From: Afipia sp.
Lineage (GTDB): Bacteria; Pseudomonadota; Alphaproteobacteria; Rhizobiales; Xanthobacteraceae
DNA: 15,536 bases
Direction of reading: 5' to 3'
NCBI GenBank assembly: GCA_026400415.1
Contig: JAPLPA010000207.1
Span: forward strand, 1 to 15,536
Of this stretch, positions 7,308-14,005 are shown in pieces. The notes beneath the pieces are model-generated. The model did no database searches and had not been told where the DNA came from. It saw only the letters and a list, made by a program, of their open reading frames with translations. Made by a program: the position numbers and the translations under genes. How positions within the stretch are numbered: position 1 is the stretch's first letter; the number at the start of each line of letters is the position of its first letter.

Positions 7308-8096
7308 ATGGCTGACAAAGACGAAAAGGTGGCGCTTGTAACAGGTGCCGCACGTGGCATCGGCCTTGCGGCCGCAAAGCGCTTTCTCGCGGATGGCTGG
7401 CGTGTCGCGCTGCTCGATATTGAGGTTGAGACGTTGCGCACAACCATGACGACGCTGGCGAAACCGAACGCAACCCTTGCGCTCGAATGCGACGTATCGG
7501 ACGCGAGAGCCGTTGCTAATGCCATTGCGAAAGTGGGCGAGCGATTCGGCCGGCTCGATGCCCTCGTCAACAATGCCGGCATAGCGATCTTCAAGCCATT
7601 GCTGGAGACAACGCAGGACGACTGGAATCGCGTGCTCGCCGTCAATCTCAGCGGGCCGTTTATATGCACGCAAGCTGCGGCACCGCTGATGCGCGAACAT
7701 GGGGGTGGTGCAATCGTCAACATCACGTCGATCTCGGGACTTCGCGCCTCGACGCTGCGAACCGCCTACGGCACCAGCAAGGCGGGTCTCGCGCATCTCA
7801 CCAAGCAATTCGCCGTCGAGCTTGCGACGCTCGGCATTCGCGTCAATGCGGTGGCACCCGGTCCCGTCGATACCGCGATGGCCAAGGCGGTTCATACGCC
7901 TGCCATTCGTGCCGATTATCACGACACCATTCCGCTCAATCGCTACGGACTTGAAGAAGAACTCGCCGAGGCAATCTTCTTTCTGTGCAGCGATCGCGCA
8001 AGCTACATCACCGGTCAGGTGCTGGCTGTCGACGGCGGATTCGAGGCCACGGGAATCGGACTGCCGACACTGCGCGGTGAAGGCCGCAACGGTTAG
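7308..8096 (+). CDS. SDR family NAD(P)-dependent oxidoreductase
   Basis: A classical short-chain dehydrogenase/reductase of 262 residues, cytoplasmic. The cofactor motif TGAARGIG is at 12-19, the acidic residue of the CDVSD stretch is D62, NNAG is at 88-91, and the catalytic set is S141 with Y154-X3-K158 (YGTSK). The D37 position after the second strand (LLDIE) suggests NAD(H) preference, which is an inference. The C-terminus carries the usual ITGQVLAVDGGF. Overall it resembles 3-oxoacyl-ACP-reductase-like or sugar/alcohol dehydrogenase members; the substrate is unknown. Start: ATG at 7308 with AAGGGGCGG about 7-15 bases upstream. It is divergent from the transporter and convergent with the SRPBCC gene (8 bases between stops). 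Confidence 0.9.
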   Translation: MADKDEKVALVTGAARGIGLAAAKRFLADGWRVALLDIEVETLRTTMTTLAKPNATLALECDVSDARAVANAIAKVGERFGRLDALVNNAGIAIFKPLLETTQDDWNRVLAVNLSGPFICTQAAAPLMREHGGGAIVNITSISGLRASTLRTAYGTSKAGLAHLTKQFAVELATLGIRVNAVAPGPVDTAMAKAVHTPAIRADYHDTIPLNRYGLEEELAEAIFFLCSDRASYITGQVLAVDGGFEATGIGLPTLRGEGRNG

Positions 8097-8104
8097 CCCC
8101 GCGT

Positions 8105-8638
8105 TCATTTGCGTTCCGCAACCGCCTTCATATTCGCAAGGCCCTCGGCGAACTGGCCGCCGACCATTTTGTCCATATTCATGATGACGTGCATGATCTT
8201 GAATTTGTACGGGATTGGCCCGCGCATCGTCCATGTGACGTCAGTTGCGCCGCCTTCAGGCTTCATTGTGAATTCGGCTTTGTTGTGAGCTTCAAAGGGC
8301 GCAAGGAAATCGAGCTTGATATCGATGCGCGATGGCGACGTATCGAGAATTTCCATGCGACCGCTGCCGATGTTCTTGTTGCCGGTCCATTCGTAAACCG
8401 AGCCCTTGCCGCTCGGCGCGCCGCTGTAAGTGCGCTTCATCGCGGGATCTATTTTTTCGTAAGGCGACCATGAAGCCCAGTTCTTATAATCGTTGATGAG
8501 CGGATAGATCTTATCTGCAGGCGCGTTGATGAGTGTGGAACGTTGCACGACAAACGTATCCGGCTTCATCGCCGCGAGAATCAAAATAATAGCGATCGCG
8601 GCGGCGAGAACCGCGCCAACAATTGTCAGAACCGTCAT
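8105..8638 (-). CDS. Membrane-anchored SRPBCC family protein (polyketide cyclase-like)
   Basis: From the ATG at 8638 the product is 177 residues: an N-terminal transmembrane or signal-anchor helix (about 3-24, very hydrophobic) followed by a START-like SRPBCC fold (RSTLINAPADKIYPLINDY, WASWSPYEKIDPAMKRTYSG, then FTMKPEGGATDVTWTMRGP). SRPBCC domains bind hydrophobic ligands; no activity is known for this branch. I chose M15 of the longest frame because relatives begin just before the helix and GGAGA lies about 10 bases upstream. An ATG at 8680, three bases after the previous stop, would add 14 residues and remains possible. This is the last gene of the ArsR-VOC-SRPBCC-SRPBCC operon. Confidence 0.84.
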   Translation of the reverse strand: MTVLTIVGAVLAAAIAIILILAAMKPDTFVVQRSTLINAPADKIYPLINDYKNWASWSPYEKIDPAMKRTYSGAPSGKGSVYEWTGNKNIGSGRMEILDTSPSRIDIKLDFLAPFEAHNKAEFTMKPEGGATDVTWTMRGPIPYKFKIMHVIMNMDKMVGGQFAEGLANMKAVAERK

Positions 8639-8683
8639 CACTAGCTTTCTCCGTGGTAGTGTCGATAAAATCGCGGGCATGAT

Positions 8684-9172
8684 TTATGCCTTCGCCAGAA
8701 ATTCTTCGAGCTGATCGAACGTGCCGCCGAAACCTTGCTGCATGGATCCGAACATGCCTTCAAACATCGCGCGCTCCTCGTCGGTCGGATTGACCGGGCC
8801 ACCACGCAGTTCGAGCGTGGTTTTGCCGCCATGTTCAGTAAAGGTGAGGGTGTTCAGGATTTCGAGCGGCCATGTCGCGCTGAATGGTGCGCGCGCGACC
8901 CCTCCTACCGCATCCGAAAACGAATTGACGAACACGATACTTTCAGGCTTCGCGATCTCGCGGTAGACAAATCGTCCCCACCAAATTTGTCCATCCGGCA
9001 TTTTCATGCCGTAGTGAAAATGTCCGCCGGGCTTGAACTCGAATTTTGCAACGTCGAGCTTGCAGCCTTTCGGCCCCCACCATTGCCCGAAAGCTTCTGC
9101 TTCCGACCATGCCTTCCACACAAGATCGCGAGGCGCGTCGAAGGTGCGGGAGATCATGAATTCTTTGCTCAT
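8684..9172 (-). CDS. SRPBCC domain protein, AHSA1 / activator of Hsp90 homologue-like
   Basis: A complete 162-residue cytoplasmic protein. The N-terminal SKEFMISRTFDAPRDLVWKA, then WWGPKGC and FKPGGHFHYGM, and the C-terminal GGTFDQLEEFLAK define the AHSA1-type SRPBCC family, small ligand-binding folds often found behind an ArsR regulator in Rhizobiales. The biological role of such operons is not established; some are suspected to respond to small organic compounds. The ATG at 9172 lies 15 bases downstream of the VOC remnant's stop in the direction of transcription, so the genes are tightly linked. The frame is intact and the length normal. Confidence 0.87.
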   Translation of the reverse strand: MSKEFMISRTFDAPRDLVWKAWSEAEAFGQWWGPKGCKLDVAKFEFKPGGHFHYGMKMPDGQIWWGRFVYREIAKPESIVFVNSFSDAVGGVARAPFSATWPLEILNTLTFTEHGGKTTLELRGGPVNPTDEERAMFEGMFGSMQQGFGGTFDQLEEFLAKA

Positions 9173-9187
9173 TATCGGGCCTCCAAC

Positions 9188-9525
9188 TCACTTCGCTGGC
9201 AATGGATGCGCAAAACTCCACGCACGTCCGCAGGGATCGGAGACTTCCGCATAGCGCGCGCCCCAGAAGGCGTCCCACGGCGGCATCGTGACTTTCGCAG
9301 GAATATCCTGATGTTTCCATGCTGCGCGCGATGCTCGGGAAAATCATCCATTAGAAAAACGACTGCACCGTTGATAATGAGGTGCGCATGCATCAGCCGC
9401 TTGCCGTCGTCCGCGGGCATGCGCATGACTTCGGTCGCGCCAAGGGCCTTCCTGTAGAACTCGATGGCGTCAATCGCGCCTTTGACACAGAGATGCGGGA
9501 TGAGTGGGGGCAGCTTGTCGGTCAT
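9188..9525 (-). pseudogene. VOC (PhnB/glyoxalase-like) protein, internal deletion with frame change
   Basis: The N-terminal part from the ATG at 9525 reads as a normal PhnB-like VOC protein: KLPPLIPHL, AIEFYRKALGATEVMR, GKRLMHAHLIINGAVVFLMD, DFPEHRAQHGN (to residue 71). After about 9310 family sequence resumes in another frame: AKVTMPPWDAFWGARYAEV, SDPCGRAWSFAHPLPAK, ending at TGA 9190-9188. The two parts give about 107 residues where relatives have about 140, so roughly 30-35 codons in the middle, including the second beta-alpha-beta unit start, are gone. As read, translation from 9525 instead runs on to 9172 with a nonsense tail. The metal-site residues of the second half cannot be trusted. 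It lies between arsR and the AHSA1 gene in one operon. Confidence 0.82.
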
Positions 9526-9576
9526 GCAAAACTCCTCGGCTACAATTTTGATTGAGTGTCGGCGAACTGGTCGGCG

Positions 9577-9960
9577 TTATTTCTTTGCTGGCGTCCGCTT
9601 TTTGGATATCTGGCGTTTTGCGGTTTTGGGTTTGTCTTTCGATTGAAGCCTGTCGAGATATTCTTCGAGACGATCGAGGCGCACTTCCCAGAAGCGCCGG
9701 TACTTTTCGAGCCAATCATCGACCTCTTTGAGAGCGACCGCATCGATCCGGCAGGGACGCCACTGTGCCTCGCGGCTTCGCGTGACAAGCCCCGCACCCT
9801 CCAGCACCTTGAGATGCTTCGACACTGCCGGCAGGCTCATATTAAACGGCTCTGCCAATTTCATGACAGACGTTTCCCCCGTCGCAAGCCTCGCCAGAAT
9901 CGCTCGACGCGTCGGGTCGGCCAGTGCTGAAAATTTCAGGCTGAGGCGGTCGGCCTGCAT
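9577..9960 (-). CDS. ArsR-family winged-helix transcriptional regulator
   Basis: A 127-residue DNA-binding repressor-type protein. The family start is FSALADPTRRAILARLATGE (10-29); the helix-turn-helix with recognition helix SLPAVSKHLKVLE spans about 32-54, followed by the wing (GLVTRSREAQWRPCRID). No cysteine pair for metal sensing is seen near the recognition helix (the only Cys is C70), so arsenic or other metal sensing is unlikely; it belongs to the group found next to SRPBCC and VOC genes. The C-terminus is a Lys-rich tail (about 107-127). It is the first gene of its operon and probably represses it: two palindromic elements and a promoter lie directly before its ATG. Confidence 0.9.
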   Translation of the reverse strand: MQADRLSLKFSALADPTRRAILARLATGETSVMKLAEPFNMSLPAVSKHLKVLEGAGLVTRSREAQWRPCRIDAVALKEVDDWLEKYRRFWEVRLDRLEEYLDRLQSKDKPKTAKRQISKKRTPAKK

Positions 9961-9967
9961 TGAATTA

Positions 9968-10023
9968 AACCATCTGGTTAATTAACTTATTGGTTAAGTA
10001 CAACGCGACTGAAAAATTGTCAA
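9968..10023 (-). promoter_or_regulatory. Promoter and operator-like palindromes before the ArsR gene
   Basis: On the minus strand a perfect -35 TTGACA (10023-10018) is followed after 17 bases by TACTTA (10000-9995) as a weak -10. Two palindromes sit over and after the -10: TTAAC-N6-GTTAA (9982-9997) and AACCA-TC-TGGTT (9968-9979), sharing GGTTA/TAACC half-sites, 2 bases apart. The second ends 7 bases before the start codon of arsR. This is what is expected of an autoregulated ArsR operator that blocks RNA polymerase. Sequence elements are seen directly; binding is inferred. Confidence 0.6.
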
Positions 10024-10080
10024 GCGCAGCAATACTATTTACGTTAGGAATTTTTCCGGCGGAAAACCGGAGGCGTCCGC

Positions 10081-12603
10081 TCAATAATCCTTGAGCAGCC
10101 GCTCGATGTAGTCGAGTTCGATCTGAGGCCGAGACGGATCGGCGAGACGCCGCCGCAGTTCCTCCAGAATGCGCCGGACACGCTGGACATCGATCTCGCC
10201 CGGAATTTTCACAGTCAGATCGTCACTCCATTCACGACCGCTTAGAGGACGACCGAGCGGATCGGTGCTGTTGGCGCTGTTTTGCTGGCGGCCCATCTTG
10301 TTGCCCGGTCCACCATCCTGTCCTTCACCCGGCTGCATCGACTGCGCCAGATTCTGCGCGCCCTTGCGCAATGCCTCGAGTGCGCGGCCTTGCGAATCGA
10401 CGGCGCTCTCCGCATTGCCTTGACCGAGCTGGCCGCCGGCATCGCCCATTGCGGAATCGGCATCGCCGAGTGAGTCGCCGCCATCCTGCTGCGCGTCGTC
10501 GCCCTGTCCCGGTTGGCCCTTTTGGCTCGGCACCATGCCGTTCTTCTTCATGCCATCCAGCAGCTTGCCGAGACGTTCACGCAGCGCCTGCTGATCCTGA
10601 CGCAGTCCATTCATCGGGCTCTGATCGTTAGGCTGACCGCGGCTGCGATCGCCGCGCGAATCCTGCCCTTGCTTGTAAGTCTTGTCGCGCAACTGCTGTT
10701 GCTTGCGGATGACGTCTCCGAGTTCGTTCAGCGCCTGCTCCATGTCGCCATCGCCACCCTGACCGGGCTGCGCCATCTGCAGATTTTCCAGCATCTGCTG
10801 CATCTGGTCGAGCAACGCACGCGCCGCGTCCTTGTCGCCGGATTTTGCCAGGCGCTCCAAACGATCCAGCATGTTCTTGAAGTCCTGCTGACGCATGACC
10901 TTCGCATTCGGGTCCAGCGGACGCGCCAATTGCTGCGGGTTGTTGCGCGACTGCTCGGCGAGCTGGCGCATGAAATTATCGAGCGCGGCACGCAGGTTGT
11001 CGGTGAGCTTTTTGATCTCTTCGTCGCTGGCTCCGCGTTCAAGCGCCTGCTTCAGCGCCTCTTGCGCTGCGCGCAGAGCTTTATCAACATCCGTGATGTT
11101 GCCATCTTCGATCGTAACAGCAAGTGCCCACATATTGTCGACGGTCTCGCGCATCGCATCCTTGGAGTTGGCGCGCCCAAGCTGCGATGAAATGCTGCGC
11201 ACACCTAGGTATTGTCCCATCTCCGGCATGAAGGCTTCCGGCGCAATCAGCAACGCTTCCAGCGCAATCAGCACCAGTGGTTTCTGATTGGCATCGAGCG
11301 CGAGTATACGGCGCTGCTCGATCAGAGCTCGCGCCAGCGGTTTGACAAACAGACGTTCTGGAAGCCGCATCGCGAAAGGTTCGCTGCGGCCTTCATTGCC
11401 AGCTTCATCCTTGGCCGTGAGTGTGAGCGTCACGTCAGCCCCGGCGTAGGGATGTTCACTCAAGTCCTTTACCGTCTGTCCGACACCGTTGCGCGTGCGC
11501 GCGTTAGGCAGTCCCAACGGGTATTCAGGCGCATCGAACAAAGGCTGCGCCGTTGCGTCGGCAGCAGGAGGCGAGAATTGCGCGCGCGCTTCGGTGACGC
11601 CGTAGTCGTCTTCGAGCTTGTAGGACAGCAGCAGCGATCCCTTGGCCTGTCTTTCGGGATCCTTGGCAAGCACAATTGTGGGCGGACGGTCGGGCTGCGC
11701 TTTGAAGGTCCACTGCGGCTGGCCCGCAGATGAGCGGATGCGTGCCGTGCCATCGCCCGCAATCGTAAAATGCCGCTCGTTGGTTGCTTGCGGCACCTTG
11801 TCCGTGACCGGCGCCTCGGTAACGCTTCCGCCCACACTGACATCGAGCGTGCCTCCGCTCGATCGTACGATCAGCGCGCTACCGGCCGGAACGGAAATTG
11901 GCGTCGAGTCGGACGGCTGAGCAGTCTCGTTCGCCGACGCCGTCAGGATGACGGGCGGACGGCCAGTATAAGGCGGCGGCGTTACCCACGCATCGACACG
12001 CATGGCCGCTCCGGAGAATGCGCCATCCCAATCGAAGGCCGCCATGACGCGTGAAAGACGATCGTTTCCGGCTGCGATGAATGTCGCAGCCATCAGCACG
12101 ATCACAAGTCCGCGCAATGCCCATGGATCGTGCAAGGCCAACCGCGGCGACGGAAGCCCCGCGCGAATCTTTCTGATCGACGCAAGCGTTCGCGCGCGTT
12201 GTTCCTCCCACAAAGCCTTTGAAATAGGATCGTGCGATTTCAGCGTATCGGTTAACGCGGTTGCGGGGCGATGGGCGATACCGGTGCCGCGGTCCAGGCG
12301 ACGCAGCGCATCCGCTCGCGTCGGCCAGCGAAAACGAATTGCCGGCAGCAAGGCTGCGATCGCGAGCACCAGAAAGAGTGCGAACAAGACGATACGAAGT
12401 AGGAAGGGAAGAACCACCCACGCACCGGCCCAGGAAACCGCCAGAAACAGGCCCGCGACAGTCAGCAATCGTGCCGCATGTGGCCAGCAGCGTTCCCAGG
12501 CGACCGCCAACCGTGCCCGCTGCAAGGCCTGCGCGAGCTGTTGCCGCCGAACCGTTTCAGGATCGCGGGCAGCCTCTTTAGCTTTGTGTCCACGACCGAT
12601 CAA
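10081..12603 (-). CDS. TIGR02302 family membrane protein (DUF4175)
   Basis: A large protein of about 840 residues of unknown function, typical of Rhizobiales. Two hydrophobic segments lie near 45-67 and 69-91 and a third near 163-178, then a long exported or cytoplasmic region with VDAWVTPPPYTGRPPVIL and LEDDYGVTEARAQFSPP. From about 500 it is rich in charged and coiled-coil sequence, then becomes low-complexity, rich in Gln, Gly and Asp (about 640-770), with a conserved C-terminal end WSDDLTVKIPGEIDVQRVRR and IELDYIERLLKDY. I chose the TTG at 12603 because GGAGAG lies 5 bases upstream; a GTG at 12639 would add 12 residues but lacks a ribosome-binding site. Length agrees with the family as I recall it. 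It is divergent from the carboxymuconolactone decarboxylase-like gene. Confidence 0.88.
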   Translation of the reverse strand: MIGRGHKAKEAARDPETVRRQQLAQALQRARLAVAWERCWPHAARLLTVAGLFLAVSWAGAWVVLPFLLRIVLFALFLVLAIAALLPAIRFRWPTRADALRRLDRGTGIAHRPATALTDTLKSHDPISKALWEEQRARTLASIRKIRAGLPSPRLALHDPWALRGLVIVLMAATFIAAGNDRLSRVMAAFDWDGAFSGAAMRVDAWVTPPPYTGRPPVILTASANETAQPSDSTPISVPAGSALIVRSSGGTLDVSVGGSVTEAPVTDKVPQATNERHFTIAGDGTARIRSSAGQPQWTFKAQPDRPPTIVLAKDPERQAKGSLLLSYKLEDDYGVTEARAQFSPPAADATAQPLFDAPEYPLGLPNARTRNGVGQTVKDLSEHPYAGADVTLTLTAKDEAGNEGRSEPFAMRLPERLFVKPLARALIEQRRILALDANQKPLVLIALEALLIAPEAFMPEMGQYLGVRSISSQLGRANSKDAMRETVDNMWALAVTIEDGNITDVDKALRAAQEALKQALERGASDEEIKKLTDNLRAALDNFMRQLAEQSRNNPQQLARPLDPNAKVMRQQDFKNMLDRLERLAKSGDKDAARALLDQMQQMLENLQMAQPGQGGDGDMEQALNELGDVIRKQQQLRDKTYKQGQDSRGDRSRGQPNDQSPMNGLRQDQQALRERLGKLLDGMKKNGMVPSQKGQPGQGDDAQQDGGDSLGDADSAMGDAGGQLGQGNAESAVDSQGRALEALRKGAQNLAQSMQPGEGQDGGPGNKMGRQQNSANSTDPLGRPLSGREWSDDLTVKIPGEIDVQRVRRILEELRRRLADPSRPQIELDYIERLLKDY

Positions 12604-12774
12604 AAGGCTCTCCGTGTCGTCTGGACACCATCCTATCACAAGGGCGGCAATGAGGCATGTCCCGGACCGGCCAACTCACATGCAATTGCGCGGCTTTGCA
12701 TCCCGGCAGGAGAGCGTGACCTGCCTTCGATCAACCCCTAACGTGCGCCGAGCTAACCCCAGGAAGGATACAAG
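12604..12774. promoter_or_regulatory. Divergent intergenic region, TIGR02302 gene / CMD-like gene
   Basis: This 171-base region must supply promoters both ways. It contains a small hairpin, GGCAGG (12705-12710) / CCTGCC (12720-12725) with a 9-base loop, and the palindrome GCAATTGC (12682-12689). AGGAAGG about 8 bases before the ATG at 12775 is a strong ribosome-binding site. No convincing -35/-10 pair was found. Confidence 0.4.
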
Positions 12775-13155
12775 ATGGACAAAAAGACTTTCGACAAGGG
12801 CGTGGAAGTGCGCACCGCCGTGCTCGGCAAGCAATACGTCGAGAACGCGCTGAAGAACGTCGACGAATTCAACAAACCGTTTCAGGAACTGGTGACGGAG
12901 TATTGCTGGGGTGCCGTCTGGGGCCGCGACGAGTTGCCGCGCAAAACTCGCAGCATGCTCAACCTCGCGATGATCGCGATCCTGAATCGCCCGCATGAAT
13001 TGAAGCTGCACATCAAGGGTGCGCTCACCAACGGCGTGACCAAGGATGAAATCCGCGAAATTTTCATGCAGGTCGCGATCTACGCAGGCGTACCCGCAGC
13101 AGTCGACAGCTTTCGCATTGCACGTGAAGCTTTCGCCGAAGTCGCGAAAACCTGA
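12775..13155 (+). CDS. Carboxymuconolactone decarboxylase family protein (PcaC-like)
   Basis: A 126-residue cytoplasmic protein of the CMD/AhpD superfamily. It matches the gamma-carboxymuconolactone decarboxylase type: EYCWGAVWGRDELPRKTRSM (42-61), LNLAMIAILNRPHELKLHIK (62-81) and EIREIFMQVAIYAGVPAAVD (92-111). There is only one cysteine (C44) and no CXXC, so it is not an AhpD-type alkylhydroperoxidase. True PcaC acts in protocatechuate degradation, but no other pca genes are present here, so that role is doubtful. The start is supported by AGGAAGG. It lies 8 bases before the dehydrogenase gene, suggesting an operon and a shared small-acid catabolic role. Confidence 0.88.
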   Translation: MDKKTFDKGVEVRTAVLGKQYVENALKNVDEFNKPFQELVTEYCWGAVWGRDELPRKTRSMLNLAMIAILNRPHELKLHIKGALTNGVTKDEIREIFMQVAIYAGVPAAVDSFRIAREAFAEVAKT

Positions 13156-13163
13156 GGCCGAAA

Positions 13164-13962
13164 ATGGACATTGGATTTATCGGTCTCGGCCGCATGGGTT
13201 TTCACATGACTCGACGGCTTGTCGAATCGAAACACAAGCTCATCGTCCACGATACCAATGCGGAAGCAGTCAAAGCCCTGACCGCACTGGGCGCCGAAGC
13301 CGCCTCCACGCCGCGCGAGGTCGCGGATCGTGCCGAGACGGTGATGGCAAGTCTGCCATCGCTCGATGCGTCGCTGAATGTCGCAACCGGCAAGGACGGC
13401 GTGATCGAAGGCAAACGAGTAAAACGCTTTGTCGATCTGTCGACCATCGGCTCGCATATGGCGATTCGAATCCACGACCTGCTTGCCAAGCGCAATATCG
13501 CGCAACTCGACAGTCCCGTGAGCGGCGGCGTCGGTGGCGCGGAGAAAGGCACACTCGCCGTGATGGTGTCGGGGCCGCGCGCCGATTTCGATCTCTTGAA
13601 GCCAGCACTCGATGTCATCGGAAAGGTTTTCTACATCGGCGCGAAGCCCGGCTCGGCCCAGACGATGAAGCTCGTCAATAATCTTCTCTCGGCGACCGCA
13701 GTCGCCGCAACCTCCGAAGCCGTCGTGATTGGCGTGAAAGCCGGGCTCGATGCAGGCGTGATGATCGACGTCATCAATGCCGGTTCGGGAATGAACACGG
13801 CGAGCCGCGACAAATTTCCCCGCGCGATTTTGCCGCGCACCTTCGACTTCGGATTTATGGGAAGTTGTCATCAAAGAAATGGGCGCGGAGTCCGATTTCA
13901 CATCGGCAATTCAGCCGATTGAGAAATCCGCAGGGGTCATCGTGAAGGGCAAAGCATCGTAA
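13164..13962 (+). pseudogene. 3-hydroxyisobutyrate dehydrogenase-like NAD(P) oxidoreductase, internal deletion
   Basis: The first 231 codons are a normal beta-hydroxyacid dehydrogenase: cofactor loop GLGRMG (7-12), DLSTIG (91-96), substrate motif DSPVSGG (116-122), catalytic K169 in SAQTMKLVNN with N173, and INAGSGMNTASRDKFP up to FDFGF. At about 13857 the family sequence breaks off and resumes one frame over as WEVVIKEMGAESDFTSAIQP and IEKSAGVIVKGKAS, ending at TAA 13960-13962. The two parts total about 265 residues where the family has about 295-300, so about 30 codons of the C-terminal helical domain are missing. Read straight through, translation ends at 13922 with a nonsense tail. Substrate is unknown. 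Operon partner of the preceding CMD-like gene. Confidence 0.85.
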
Positions 13963-13977
13963 CGGTCGTCAGGGCTC

Positions 13978-14005
13978 AATCTTCAAAGCCAATTCTTCAA
14001 AGCCA
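13978..14005. repeat. 14-bp near-perfect tandem duplication at the lysA stop codon
   Basis: CTTCAAAGCCA occurs at 13981-13991 and again at 13995-14005, with a 14-base period; the preceding triplets AAT and ATT differ by one base. The second copy contains the lysA stop codon (TCA at 13997-13999, minus-strand TGA). It looks like a slippage duplication of the gene end and has no effect on the LysA product. Confidence 0.7.

Noticed and set aside
7255..7473. 73-codon N-terminal extension of the transporter gene
   Set aside because: It overlaps the divergent SDR gene and its sequence is not membrane-like; the family starts at the ATG at 7254.
7251..8234. 327-codon minus-strand open frame across the SDR gene
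   Set aside because: It is antisense to an intact SDR with all catalytic motifs, and its composition (Arg/Cys/His-rich) is typical of a shadow frame.
10052..10071. Terminator-like stem after the TIGR02302 gene
   Set aside because: The stem is only 5 bp with a 7-base loop, and in the direction of transcription it is followed by A residues, not a T-tract.
10513..11190. 225-codon Leu/Gln-rich plus-strand frame inside the TIGR02302 gene
   Set aside because: Its leucine and glutamine bias mirrors the coiled-coil and Gln-rich codons of the opposite strand; no start signal or family motif.
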